From NCBI GenBank assembly GCA_029264635.1, contig JARIAA010000214.1:1-12401 (forward strand): 12,401 nt of DNA. Direction: 5' to 3'. The first letter of the stretch is position 1. Each line of letters begins with the position of its first letter. The position numbers were made by a program, and so were the translations under genes. Under the pieces are notes generated by a model that made no database searches, was not told the origin of the DNA, and saw nothing but the letters and a program-made list of their open reading frames with translations. This DNA comes from Psychrobacter sp. GTDB taxonomy: Bacteria > Pseudomonadota > Gammaproteobacteria > Pseudomonadales > Moraxellaceae. Positions 1 to 7,405 of the stretch are shown one piece after another.

Positions 1-1104
1 CATACTAGGATTATAAATACCCTCAGTACTTAGTACTTCAATACACTTATTGACCAGTGCTTGCTGCTGATGGTTGAGGCCAGTTGAGAAATGATCAAAA
101 CCCACAAGGTTTTTTAGCGCAAAGTTGGTCTCTAAACTGGCTCTTGCTGAGCCAATACCGATGACTTTTTTGTCTTTAAGACGCTTAATGGTTTCATCTA
201 ACGCATAGTCGACATTAATCTTGACATGCTTATCGTTGATACGCTCAAGCGCTTGAGTTGGGCGATCAGCGCGATTGACATAACCATAACCAAAGCGACC
301 ACGGTCACATAAGAAGTAACGGTTTACTTCACCGTTGTAGCGGTTTTCGATACGGCGCAGCTCGCCATAACGCTCACCTGGTGAGATATTACAGCCAGCT
401 GAGCAGCCATGACAAATACTTGGCGCATACTGCATATCCCACTTACGGTTGTAACGCTCAGAATGCGTCTTATCAGTAAATACGCCCGTTGGGCATACTT
501 CTGTTAAGTTTCCTGAGAACTCACTTTCAAACTGACCGTCTTTATCACGACCGAAATAAACGCGATTGTTTGAGCCATATACGCCAAGATCTTCGCCGCC
601 TGCGTAGTCTTTATAAAAACGTACACAGCGGTAGCATGCGATACAGCGGTTCATCTCGTGCGCGATAAAAGGCCCAAGCTCTTGGTTATAATGCGTGCGT
701 TTGGTAAAGCGATAGCGCCGACGGCTATGACCTGACATATAGGTCATGTCTTGCAAATGGCAATGTCCGCCCTCCTCACAAGTGGGGCAGTCGTGTGGAT
801 GGTTGGTCATCAGTAGCTCAACCATCGATTTACGAAACGCTTTGGCCTCATCGTCAGTGACTGAGATGTACATATCATCGCTTGGTGCGACCATGCATGA
901 CATCACAAGGCGACCACGGCCCGCTTCTAAATCTTCTTTATTCTGATACTGTTTGACTGCGCACTGACGGCACGAGCCGACTGAACCTAAAGCTGGATGA
1001 TAACAAAAATAAGGCACATCAATGCCGAGTGACAAGCAGGCTTGTAATAAGTTATCGCTGCTATCTACTTCGACAGTGGTTCCATCAATATGTATGACTG
1101 CCAT
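1..1104 (-). CDS. nuoG: NADH-quinone oxidoreductase subunit G, N-terminal part (3' end outside window)
   Basis: NuoG is the large Fe-S subunit of the peripheral arm of complex I; it passes electrons from NuoF/NuoE towards NuoB. I read 368 codons from ATG at 1104; the rest lies left of the window (the family is about 900 aa). All expected cluster ligands in this part are present: N1b 2Fe-2S Cys34, Cys45, Cys48, Cys70; N5 as H-x3-C-x2-C-x5-C (His102, Cys106, Cys109, Cys115); N4 Cys154, Cys157, Cys160, Cys204; and the optional N7 cluster as C-x2-C-x3-C-x27-C (Cys231, Cys234, Cys238, Cys266). The molybdopterin-oxidoreductase-like domain begins after this. The start is set by GGGAGAG just upstream, which overlaps the nuoF stop codon; the genes are 10 nt apart, so they are probably translationally coupled. 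Confidence 0.97.
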   Translation of the reverse strand, partial: MAVIHIDGTTVEVDSSDNLLQACLSLGIDVPYFCYHPALGSVGSCRQCAVKQYQNKEDLEAGRGRLVMSCMVAPSDDMYISVTDDEAKAFRKSMVELLMTNHPHDCPTCEEGGHCHLQDMTYMSGHSRRRYRFTKRTHYNQELGPFIAHEMNRCIACYRCVRFYKDYAGGEDLGVYGSNNRVYFGRDKDGQFESEFSGNLTEVCPTGVFTDKTHSERYNRKWDMQYAPSICHGCSAGCNISPGERYGELRRIENRYNGEVNRYFLCDRGRFGYGYVNRADRPTQALERINDKHVKINVDYALDETIKRLKDKKVIGIGSARASLETNFALKNLVGFDHFSTGLNHQQQALVNKCIEVLSTEGIYNPSM

Positions 1105-1114
1105 GCCGCTCTCC

Positions 1115-2539
1115 CTATTTCACTACTAGCTGTTGATTGGCTGCAGCCTCAATAACATCTACACCAACCGCCTGTGCGATTTTTTGATCAAACTCAGGAC
1201 GGAAATATTTAATCGCACTCATCAAGGGCTCCATCGCACCTGGGGCATGAGCACAGAAGGTTTTACCAATCCACAAGTCACGCGTAAGACCCTCTAGTTT
1301 TTCCACATCACCTATCTGCCCTGCGCCATCATTGATAGCGGTGAGGAGTTTAACGCCCCACGGCAAGCCATCACGGCATGGGGTACAAAAACCACATGAT
1401 TCACGCTGGAAAAAAATCTCAAGATTGCGCAGTAGTGACACCATATCTTGTGCTTCGTCAACCACCATCAACAGTCCTGTACCCATACGGCTACCCGCTT
1501 CTTGAATCGTATCAAAATCCACCACCACATCTAAGTGATCGACTGTCAAAAAATCTGTTGATGCGCCGCCTGGTAGCCAAGCTTTAAGCTTTTTGCCCTC
1601 AATCATACCACCTGCAAAATCTTCGATGATTTCACGAGCAGTATAACCAAATGGTAGCTCCCACAGACCAGGATCATTGACCAAACCTGAGCAGCCAAAC
1701 AGTTTGGTACCAGGTGTTTTGGTTTTACCTTTGATATCAGACAGCGATTGATACCAGTCTACGCCATGATTTAAGATGGCTGGCATATTGCACAAGGTCT
1801 CAACGTTGTTGACCACCGTTGGTCGACCCCATGCACCAGAGATTTGCGGGAAAGGCGGTTTGGTACGTGGGTTAGCACGGCGACCTTCCAAGCAGTTAAT
1901 CAATGCCGTTTCTTCACCGCATATATAGCGTCCAGCGCCTGTATGAACATGTAGGTTGAAGCTAAAGTTTGAGCCTAGAATCTTATCGCCCATTAGGTTA
2001 TGAGCTAAGCATTCTTCAATTGCAGCAGCCAGACGCTCGGCGGCTAAGATATACTCACCGCGGATAAAGATATAACCATCGGTCGCACCGATAGCATGCG
2101 CAGTAATTAACATGCCTTCGATAAGCTGAAACGGTAGACGCTCCATTAATAACCGATCTTTGAATGTGCCTGGCTCCATCTCATCAGCATTACAGATAAG
2201 ATAGCGCGGCAAACCATCTGGCGGTGACATAAATGACCATTTAAGGCCAGCGTTAAAACCTGCACCACCGCGGCCTCTGACATTAGCTGCTTTAATCATA
2301 TCGCCAACGTCTTTTGGCGACTTTGATAACGCATCTCTTAAACCCATAAAGCCATCTAAAGACTCATAAGTTGCTAAATCTAGTAGCGCGTCATGATGAG
2401 CCAAACGCCATGTTAAGGGTCTGGTTTCACTGGTGGCTGTCGCTTTGTCACCGTAAATTGGAATGCGCTGATCATTTAGCTGGCTTGGCGCCTTGCCTTG
2501 ATTACGACGAGCAATCTGCTCGGAAAGTGTTAATCTCAT
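1115..2539 (-). CDS. nuoF: NADH-quinone oxidoreductase subunit F (NADH/FMN-binding, cluster N3)
   Basis: NuoF oxidises NADH through FMN and feeds electrons into the Fe-S chain on the cytoplasmic tip of complex I. The 474-aa protein shows the glycine-rich nucleotide/FMN site RGRGGAGF (residues 88-95), CNADEMEPGTF (116-126), YICGEETAL (205-213), and the N3 4Fe-4S ligands Cys382, Cys385, Cys388 plus Cys429 (C-x2-C-x2-C-x40-C). ATG at 2539 overlaps the nuoE stop as ATGA, the usual sign of coupled translation. The N-terminus carries about 30 residues before the conserved PLTWRL segment, longer than the roughly 445-aa E. coli protein as I remember it. A later start is possible, but no other start has better support. 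Confidence 0.98.
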   Translation of the reverse strand: MRLTLSEQIARRNQGKAPSQLNDQRIPIYGDKATATSETRPLTWRLAHHDALLDLATYESLDGFMGLRDALSKSPKDVGDMIKAANVRGRGGAGFNAGLKWSFMSPPDGLPRYLICNADEMEPGTFKDRLLMERLPFQLIEGMLITAHAIGATDGYIFIRGEYILAAERLAAAIEECLAHNLMGDKILGSNFSFNLHVHTGAGRYICGEETALINCLEGRRANPRTKPPFPQISGAWGRPTVVNNVETLCNMPAILNHGVDWYQSLSDIKGKTKTPGTKLFGCSGLVNDPGLWELPFGYTAREIIEDFAGGMIEGKKLKAWLPGGASTDFLTVDHLDVVVDFDTIQEAGSRMGTGLLMVVDEAQDMVSLLRNLEIFFQRESCGFCTPCRDGLPWGVKLLTAINDGAGQIGDVEKLEGLTRDLWIGKTFCAHAPGAMEPLMSAIKYFRPEFDQKIAQAVGVDVIEAAANQQLVVK

Positions 2540-3045
2540 GCATATAGCTCCAATAATTGAGCGACCTCAGAGGGCTCTACAGGACCGTAGGTATCCTCGT
2601 CAATCAGTACTGCAGGACCTTTATCGCAGTTACCTAAGCAGCAAATTGGCAATAGCGTAAAGCGACCATCAGCAGTTGTTTGACCATACTCAATACCCAG
2701 CTGTGAGCGTAACTCAGCTGATAACGCCTCATAACCTGTTAGATAACAAGCTATAGAATCACAAATTAAAATGACGTGACGGCCGACAGGTTGACGATAA
2801 ATACGATTAAAAAAAGTGGCAACCCCGTCCATATCTGTCATCGGAATATCTAAAATATTAGCAATCGCGTTCACTTGCGCGTCATCAACCCAGCCGTTGC
2901 GTTTTTGTACGATTTTCAAAGCATCTAACGAGGCTGCACGCGCTTGCGGGTAATGGTGCATAAACTCATGTATCGCTTCAATCTCCTCAGGGGTGAGGAT
3001 ACTTGCCACATCTACTTTTGGCATTTTATCGGAAACAATCTTCAT
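2536..3045 (-). CDS. nuoE: NADH-quinone oxidoreductase subunit E (thioredoxin-like 2Fe-2S)
   Basis: NuoE is the 24-kDa-type subunit that pairs with NuoF in the NADH dehydrogenase module and carries the off-pathway 2Fe-2S cluster N1a. The 169-aa protein has an N-terminal helical part with RAASLDALKIVQKRNGWV (36-53), then a thioredoxin-like domain with ligands Cys95 and Cys100 (CDSIAC) and Cys136 and Cys140 (CLGNC, followed by DKGP). Length and motifs match the family. ATG at 3045 is preceded by GAGGAAAG at about 10 nt. The gene follows nuoCD after a 138-nt spacer and overlaps nuoF by 4 nt. Confidence 0.97.
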   Translation of the reverse strand: MKIVSDKMPKVDVASILTPEEIEAIHEFMHHYPQARAASLDALKIVQKRNGWVDDAQVNAIANILDIPMTDMDGVATFFNRIYRQPVGRHVILICDSIACYLTGYEALSAELRSQLGIEYGQTTADGRFTLLPICCLGNCDKGPAVLIDEDTYGPVEPSEVAQLLELYA

Positions 3046-3183
3046 AATCTTTTTCTTTCCTCACTCATCATGCTTTATTTCTCTACAACTGACGCTTTAT
3101 TGATATTGCTGTTGTATTAAAATATAAAAGCATTTTGGTGTGCCATTCGGCAAAAATATATTGATTAGCGTGTTTTTTAAACT
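3046..3183 (-). other. nuoCD-nuoE spacer, no clear terminator
   Basis: This is a 138-nt AT-rich gap inside the nuo operon. I see no GC-rich hairpin with a T-run, so read-through from nuoCD is expected. A 9-codon reading frame (ATG at 3069-3071, stop TGA at 3042-3044) ends by overlapping the nuoE start codon and contains the nuoE ribosome binding site. Whether it is translated is unknown. Confidence 0.5.
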
Positions 3184-4959
3184 CTAACGATCACAGTCTG
3201 CCATCACAATATCTATCGACGCCAAATACATAATAGCATCGGAGACCAGCGAGCCATTAATCACTGATGGCATCTGCTGCAAATGCGCAAATGTCGGCGT
3301 ACGGATACGCGTACGATAGCTCATCGTCGCTTTATCTGATGTAATGTAATAACTGTTCAGACCTTTGGTCGCCTCTACGATCGTGGTGCATTCACCAACG
3401 GGCATGACAGGTCCCCACGATACTGAAATAAAGTGATTAATCAAAGTCTCAATATCGTTCAACGTGCGATCTTTTGGTGGTGGTACAGCGAGCGGATGAT
3501 CAGCTTTATAAGGGCCTTGCGGCATGTGATCCATACACTGGCGGATGATACGCATGGATTGGCGTATCTCCTCAATTTTAATCATACAGCGATCATACGC
3601 ATCGCCGTTGTAGCCAATGGGGACTTCAAAATCAAAATTTTCATAACCCATGTAAGGACGTGCTTTACGCAGATCAAAGTCCACGCCTGTGGCACGTAAA
3701 CCTGCACCAGTAACACCCCAAGCCAACGCTTGTTTGGCATTATACTGTGCCACGCCCTGAGTACGACCTTTAAGGACGCTATTTTTCAGCGCCGCTTTAA
3801 CATACTCATCCAAGCGTTTTGGCATCCAATCTAAGAACTCACGAACTAGACGTTGCCAACCGCGTGGTAAATCAGCGGCAGTACCACCTATACGGAACCA
3901 AGCTGGGTGCATACGATAGCCTGTCACCGCTTCAATAACATCATAAGCTTTTTGGCGATCGGTAAACATATAAAATACAGGAGTCATACCGCCTGCATCC
4001 TGAATAAAGGTACCAACAAATAGTAAGTTATTAGTAATACGGAAGAACTCGCTCATCATCACACGAATGGTTTGCGCGCGATCAGGAATAGTGATACCAG
4101 CAAGCTTTTCGACAGACATAATGTATGGCAGCTCATTCATGACTCCGCCCAGATAATCGATACGATCGGTATAAGGAATATAGGAATGCCACGTCTGACG
4201 CTCAGCCATTTTTTCGGCACCGCGGTGATGATAACCGATATCTGGAATACAGTCGACGATCTCCTCACCATCAAGCTGTAATACTAGTCTAAATGCACCA
4301 TGAGCGGATGGATGGTTCGGACCGATGTTCAAAAACATAAAGTCTTCATCACGACCTGAGCGTTTCATGCCCCATTCTTCAGGAACAAAGCGCAGGTTTT
4401 CTTGCTCATATTGCTGTTTGGCCGTATTTAAAAAATAAGGGGTAAATTCGGTCGCACGTGCATGATACTCTTTACGTAGCGGATGACCCTCCCAATATTT
4501 GGGCAATAAGATACGGGTTAGATGCGGATGTCCACTAAAGACAATACCAAACATATCCCAGACTTCGCGCTCGTACCAGTTGGCATTTGGCCAAATATTA
4601 GTGGCGCTAGGTATGTTTAGATCATCTTCACTTAGCGCCACTTTAATACGCACATCGCTATTACGCTCAAGCGACATCAGATGATAAAATACCGTAAAAT
4701 CACTGTCAGGCATACCTTCGCGATGTTTGCGCAAGCGCTCATCTATCGCTGATAAATCAAACAACATGACATAAGGTTTTGGCAATTTGCGCAGAAATAA
4801 CAATACATCGAGTAAATCAGCACGCGCCACCCAAACGGTTGGAATCTCATCAACAGTGTGCTGCACAACGAATTTACCAGCATACTTCTGTTCCAGCTCT
4901 GTAATAACCACTGACACAGGCTTTATCTTAGAATCTATATTTTCGACTACCGTGACCAT
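3184..4959 (-). CDS. nuoCD: NADH-quinone oxidoreductase fused subunit C/D
   Basis: This is a fusion of the 30-kDa (NuoC) and 49-kDa (NuoD) subunits of the complex I connecting module. NuoD with NuoB forms the quinone-reduction cavity. The protein is 591 aa, close to the fused E. coli protein. The NuoC part (about 1-190) includes KLPKPYVMLFDL (58-69) and the signature EREVWDMFG with GHPLRKEY (130-165). The NuoD part (about 205-591) begins with NIGPNHPSAHG (211-221), whose His residues line the quinone site, followed by YHHRGAEK and YTDRIDY (263-269). ATG at 4959 has GAAGGA upstream at a rather long spacing of about 11 nt; no in-frame alternative lies just upstream. It sits 114 nt after nuoB. 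The fusion is common in gammaproteobacteria and is not itself novel. Confidence 0.98.
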   Translation of the reverse strand: MVTVVENIDSKIKPVSVVITELEQKYAGKFVVQHTVDEIPTVWVARADLLDVLLFLRKLPKPYVMLFDLSAIDERLRKHREGMPDSDFTVFYHLMSLERNSDVRIKVALSEDDLNIPSATNIWPNANWYEREVWDMFGIVFSGHPHLTRILLPKYWEGHPLRKEYHARATEFTPYFLNTAKQQYEQENLRFVPEEWGMKRSGRDEDFMFLNIGPNHPSAHGAFRLVLQLDGEEIVDCIPDIGYHHRGAEKMAERQTWHSYIPYTDRIDYLGGVMNELPYIMSVEKLAGITIPDRAQTIRVMMSEFFRITNNLLFVGTFIQDAGGMTPVFYMFTDRQKAYDVIEAVTGYRMHPAWFRIGGTAADLPRGWQRLVREFLDWMPKRLDEYVKAALKNSVLKGRTQGVAQYNAKQALAWGVTGAGLRATGVDFDLRKARPYMGYENFDFEVPIGYNGDAYDRCMIKIEEIRQSMRIIRQCMDHMPQGPYKADHPLAVPPPKDRTLNDIETLINHFISVSWGPVMPVGECTTIVEATKGLNSYYITSDKATMSYRTRIRTPTFAHLQQMPSVINGSLVSDAIMYLASIDIVMADCDR

Positions 4960-5073
4960 GAATGATGCATTCCTTCATTAATCATAACTGAGCTATATTA
5001 AGCGCAACCAAACTATGATGAGCGTATGCGTACTATGCGCTTTTATGGATTGTTGAGGTGGAACCAAGCTAAA

Positions 5074-5742
5074 CTAAATACTATCAGGACTGCGCAAGTT
5101 TTTGACAGCAATACGATCTGCCTGTTTACGATCACGCTCAGGCGTCATTTGCGGCTGATAAACACCCTGATCATTCATATGAATACCTAACGGACGACGC
5201 TCTTTGGTGATAGATTCTTGCAATAACATAAGCCCTTGAATCAACGCTTCTGGACGCGGCGGACAACCTGGCACATAAACATCAACAGGAATGATCTTAT
5301 CCACGCCTTGTACTACCGAATAGATATCATACATTCCGCCAGAGTTAGCGCAAGCACCCATGGATATCACCCATTTAGGCTCAAGCATTTGCTCATATAG
5401 ACGCTGAATAACAGGTGCCATTTTAACAAAACAAGTACCTGCAACGATCATTACGTCTGCCTGACGCGGTGAGGCACGAATGACTTCGGCACCAAAACGC
5501 GACAAGTCGTGAACGGCGGTTAAGGTGGTGGCGTATTCGACATAGCAGCAAGATGTACCAAAGTTAAATGGCCATAAGGAGTGCTTGCGCCCCCAATTTG
5601 CTGTGGAATGAACAAGGTCTTCTAAGCGGCCCATAAAGACGTTTTTATTGACTTCATCTTCAAGTGGATCACTGACCGTTTGGCGAGTCTGTGCAGGATA
5701 GGACTCTGCATCAGGATTGGCTTTTGTTAAGGTGTATTTCAT
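5074..5742 (-). CDS. nuoB: NADH-quinone oxidoreductase subunit B (cluster N2)
   Basis: NuoB carries N2, the last Fe-S cluster before quinone. The 222-aa protein matches the usual length and shows NKNVFMGRLEDLV (32-44), the tandem cysteines Cys65-Cys66 in FGTSCCYVEYA, then Cys131 (GACANSGG) and Cys160 (VPGCPPRPEA). These are the four N2 ligands with their expected unusual adjacent pair. RFGAEVIRASPRQADVM (82-98) is also conserved. The start at 5742 has AAAGG about 11 nt upstream; this ribosome binding site lies in the right arm of a predicted hairpin (see the entry at 5751-5771). A 156-nt spacer separates it from nuoA. Confidence 0.98.
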   Translation of the reverse strand: MKYTLTKANPDAESYPAQTRQTVSDPLEDEVNKNVFMGRLEDLVHSTANWGRKHSLWPFNFGTSCCYVEYATTLTAVHDLSRFGAEVIRASPRQADVMIVAGTCFVKMAPVIQRLYEQMLEPKWVISMGACANSGGMYDIYSVVQGVDKIIPVDVYVPGCPPRPEALIQGLMLLQESITKERRPLGIHMNDQGVYQPQMTPERDRKQADRIAVKNLRSPDSI

Positions 5743-5750
5743 AACATATA

Positions 5751-5771
5751 ACCTTTATATTGGTAAAAGGT
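5751..5771 (-). promoter_or_regulatory. hairpin covering the nuoB ribosome binding site
   Basis: On the minus strand ACCTTT (5766-5771) pairs perfectly with AAAGGT (5751-5756) across a 9-nt loop. The right arm contains the only plausible Shine-Dalgarno of nuoB. The pairing is visible directly; a role in lowering nuoB translation is inference. With only 6 bp, mostly A-U, the hairpin is weak and could melt in ribosome traffic. Confidence 0.4.
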
Positions 5772-5787
5772 GGCAACGACCTTGCCA
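5771..5787 (-). repeat. short stem-loop in nuoA-nuoB spacer
   Basis: TGGCAA and TTGCCA form a perfect 6-bp inverted repeat with a 5-nt loop. It shares one base with the adjacent hairpin over the nuoB ribosome binding site, so the two stems stand back to back. On the minus strand it is followed by CCTTTT, so it could be a weak pause or partial terminator, or an mRNA-stability element. Confidence 0.45.
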
Positions 5788-5808
5788 GCATTATCACCAT
5801 AATTTCTA

Positions 5809-5822
5809 TCATTTATAAATGA
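5809..5822. repeat. perfect 14-bp palindrome, nuoA-nuoB spacer
   Basis: TCATTTATAAATGA is its own reverse complement. It lies 8 nt from a second perfect 14-bp palindrome. It could be a protein-binding dyad or simply AT-rich noise; no regulator is assigned. Confidence 0.6.
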
Positions 5823-5830
5823 CTGTTAGT

Positions 5831-5844
5831 ATAAGTATACTTAT
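5831..5844. repeat. perfect 14-bp palindrome, nuoA-nuoB spacer
   Basis: ATAAGTATACTTAT is its own reverse complement. It lies about 55 nt downstream of the nuoA stop codon. Its function is unknown. Confidence 0.6.
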
Positions 5845-5898
5845 TTTATCATTATCATATAGCTACTATAAGACTTTATATGTTCAGAACAAAGCTCA

Positions 5899-6522
5899 TT
5901 AGCGCGCAACTTTGTCTGAAAGCGCAGACGTTGCAAAATCCACCGAAGTAATATTACCTGTGGTATTAATATGATCAATATCTCGTAAGTGGCGGCGATT
6001 AGCCTCAATGTTATTTGAGACATTGATTTGCCCTGAAGACTGCGCTGGTATTTTGCCAGTAGGATCGACCATGAGCTCATGGGCACCATCGAACTTAGTA
6101 ATGTCCGCCAAATTAAAACCAGCTGGCGCTGCATATAGACGCGCTCTTTTACGCAGCTTATCAGCTGGCGCCCAGTTCATAGCACCCAAACTTAGCTCAT
6201 ATATCAAGCCGATGATAAGAACAGTAATAAAAAGCGTAGCCGCTGCAAAACCAAGCCAGCCTGCCTCACGAACTGAAACTGCATAAGCATATAAATACAG
6301 TGCTTCTAGATCAAAAATAACGAAAAAGATTGCCACCAAATAGAATTTTGCAGACAAACGAATACGGGCGTTGCCAGCTCCGACGACACCTGCCTCAAAC
6401 ACCTCTTCTTTTTGTAAGCCTTGAGAGCGACCGCCAAGTAAGCGCGGAACGACCAGCATAAACACAACAAGCCCAATAGCGGCTAAAATAAAAGCAACTG
6501 CTGACCAATTAAAAGCAGACAT
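5899..6522 (-). CDS. nuoA: NADH-quinone oxidoreductase subunit A with C-terminal extension
   Basis: NuoA is a small membrane subunit of complex I at the junction between the membrane and peripheral arms. Three transmembrane segments are visible at about 6-30, 60-82 and 88-114. The family signature KFYLVAIFFVIFDLEALYLY (59-78), with the conserved acidic pair Asp71/Glu73, is present, as is EEVFEAGV (39-46) in the first loop. The conserved core ends near NWAPADKLRKRA (116-127). The remaining 75-80 residues form a hydrophilic tail with no motif I recognise, so the 207-aa protein is longer than the 120-150 aa usual for the family. The start at 6522 has GAGGAG about 11 nt upstream. It is the first gene of the operon. 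Confidence 0.95.
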   Translation of the reverse strand: MSAFNWSAVAFILAAIGLVVFMLVVPRLLGGRSQGLQKEEVFEAGVVGAGNARIRLSAKFYLVAIFFVIFDLEALYLYAYAVSVREAGWLGFAAATLFITVLIIGLIYELSLGAMNWAPADKLRKRARLYAAPAGFNLADITKFDGAHELMVDPTGKIPAQSSGQINVSNNIEANRRHLRDIDHINTTGNITSVDFATSALSDKVAR

Positions 6523-6711
6523 GATAATACGTGCTCCTCACCCAATCGATTGTCATAAGTTGCATACCATGATCTTTGTAAAACGTAGTGGCATGACAGA
6601 CCTGACGCAGACGAAAACACAAATACTGTGCTGGTAACGACCAATTATCAAGATTATTGACGATAGTATAAAACGATAACAGCCGTAAGAGGGTTTATCT
6701 GCACGCTAAGG

Positions 6712-6740
6712 ATTATTGATATCATCGGCTATCAAGCCAA
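6712..6740 (-). promoter_or_regulatory. candidate nuo operon promoter
   Basis: On the minus strand -35 TTGGCT (6735-6740), a 17-bp spacer and -10 AATAAT (6712-6717) give 9 of 12 consensus matches. Transcription would start near 6705, leaving a leader of about 180 nt before nuoA. A weaker alternative is TTGTCG-N16-TATATT at 7057-7084. The assignment is inference. Confidence 0.35.
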
Positions 6741-6845
6741 AAGGTCATAAGCGGACCCTATTTGATCATTGTATCAATAAAAAACAACAACGTACTAAGA
6801 CAAAGGCTGATCGTCAAATCCATCTAGTAAAAACATAAAATAAAT

Positions 6846-6889
6846 TTATTAAATCAATATCCTATTGATACCTTTAATTGATTTAATAA
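6846..6889. repeat. 13-bp perfect inverted repeat upstream of nuo
   Basis: TTATTAAATCAAT (6846-6858) and ATTGATTTAATAA (6877-6889) are exact reverse complements around an 18-nt centre. The arms are almost pure A+T, so a stable RNA stem is less likely than a DNA-binding dyad or chance. It lies upstream of the candidate nuo promoter. Confidence 0.6.
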
Positions 6890-7276
6890 CTCATGACACG
6901 TGATCAATAATGATGTGACAACTGGCATAAACTGTTTGCTCACTATACGCATATCACTAGTCAAAAGCCAGTTTTTAACTGCATTGAATAGTCACTTTAT
7001 ATGCTACAAAATATGTATCTTAACCAAAAATATAGGTCACACATTAGTTCGGATAAAATATATTTTAGACCGTTAGCTCGACAATGCTATAACTAAAAAA
7101 TACAAATGAGAAAATAGACTACCAAAGCTTTGTTCGACCCAGCATAAACGATGATATAAGATACCATGTATAAAACAAACAAGCAGGTATTGTAAACCAA
7201 ATATGTCTAATTGCAACCTATGTAAATGTCAAATTCAAACAAGTGACGCGTTACCTTATCCATTATCAAAATCCAT

Positions 7277-7307
7277 AAAAAAAGGCAAGCTTAAGTGACT
7301 GCTTGCC
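7277..7307 (-). terminator. Rho-independent terminator of lolA
   Basis: On the minus strand GGCAAGC (7301-7307) pairs with GCTTGCC (7284-7290) over a 10-nt loop and is followed by seven T residues (7277-7283). It lies about 100 nt after the lolA stop codon and insulates the nuo leader from lolA. Confidence 0.85.
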
Positions 7308-7405
7308 CTCTTTGTGTCAATACTCATCGAATTACTAATTTTCGAGTTTTTTCATAATACAATGAGTAAGTTTGCTTTGGTATCAATCTTTAATATGATT
7401 ACTCG

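Larger units (their letters stand above)
6523..7276. other. gene-free region upstream of nuoA
   Basis: These are about 750 AT-rich nucleotides between the lolA terminator and nuoA. I find no reading frame with a plausible start and ribosome binding site. The longest minus-strand frame starting at ATG that I followed, just below 7170, is 24 codons. The region contains scattered TTGAT/ATCAA half-sites, a 13-bp inverted repeat at 6846-6889 and candidate minus-strand promoters. It must contain the nuo operon promoter and may contain a long leader, an undetected small RNA or a decayed gene. Confidence 0.6.

Noticed and set aside
746..946. Plus-strand frames inside nuoG and other nuo genes
   Set aside because: They are antisense shadows of strongly conserved minus-strand genes, with no supporting start signals or domains.
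5841..6134. 97-codon minus-strand reading frame overlapping the nuoA 3' end
   Set aside because: It lies in another frame of nuoA, whose transmembrane signature and C-terminal reading are clear. No ribosome binding site and no recognisable protein.
6762..6777. FNR/ANR-like site TTGAT...ATCAA upstream of nuo
   Set aside because: The half-sites are separated by 6 nt (and by 10 nt in a second pair at 6716-6735), not the 4 nt needed for FNR-family binding. AT-rich DNA yields these half-sites easily.
7096..7170. 24-codon hydrophobic minus-strand frame in the nuo upstream region
   Set aside because: No ribosome binding site, and the length is easily reached by chance in this DNA.
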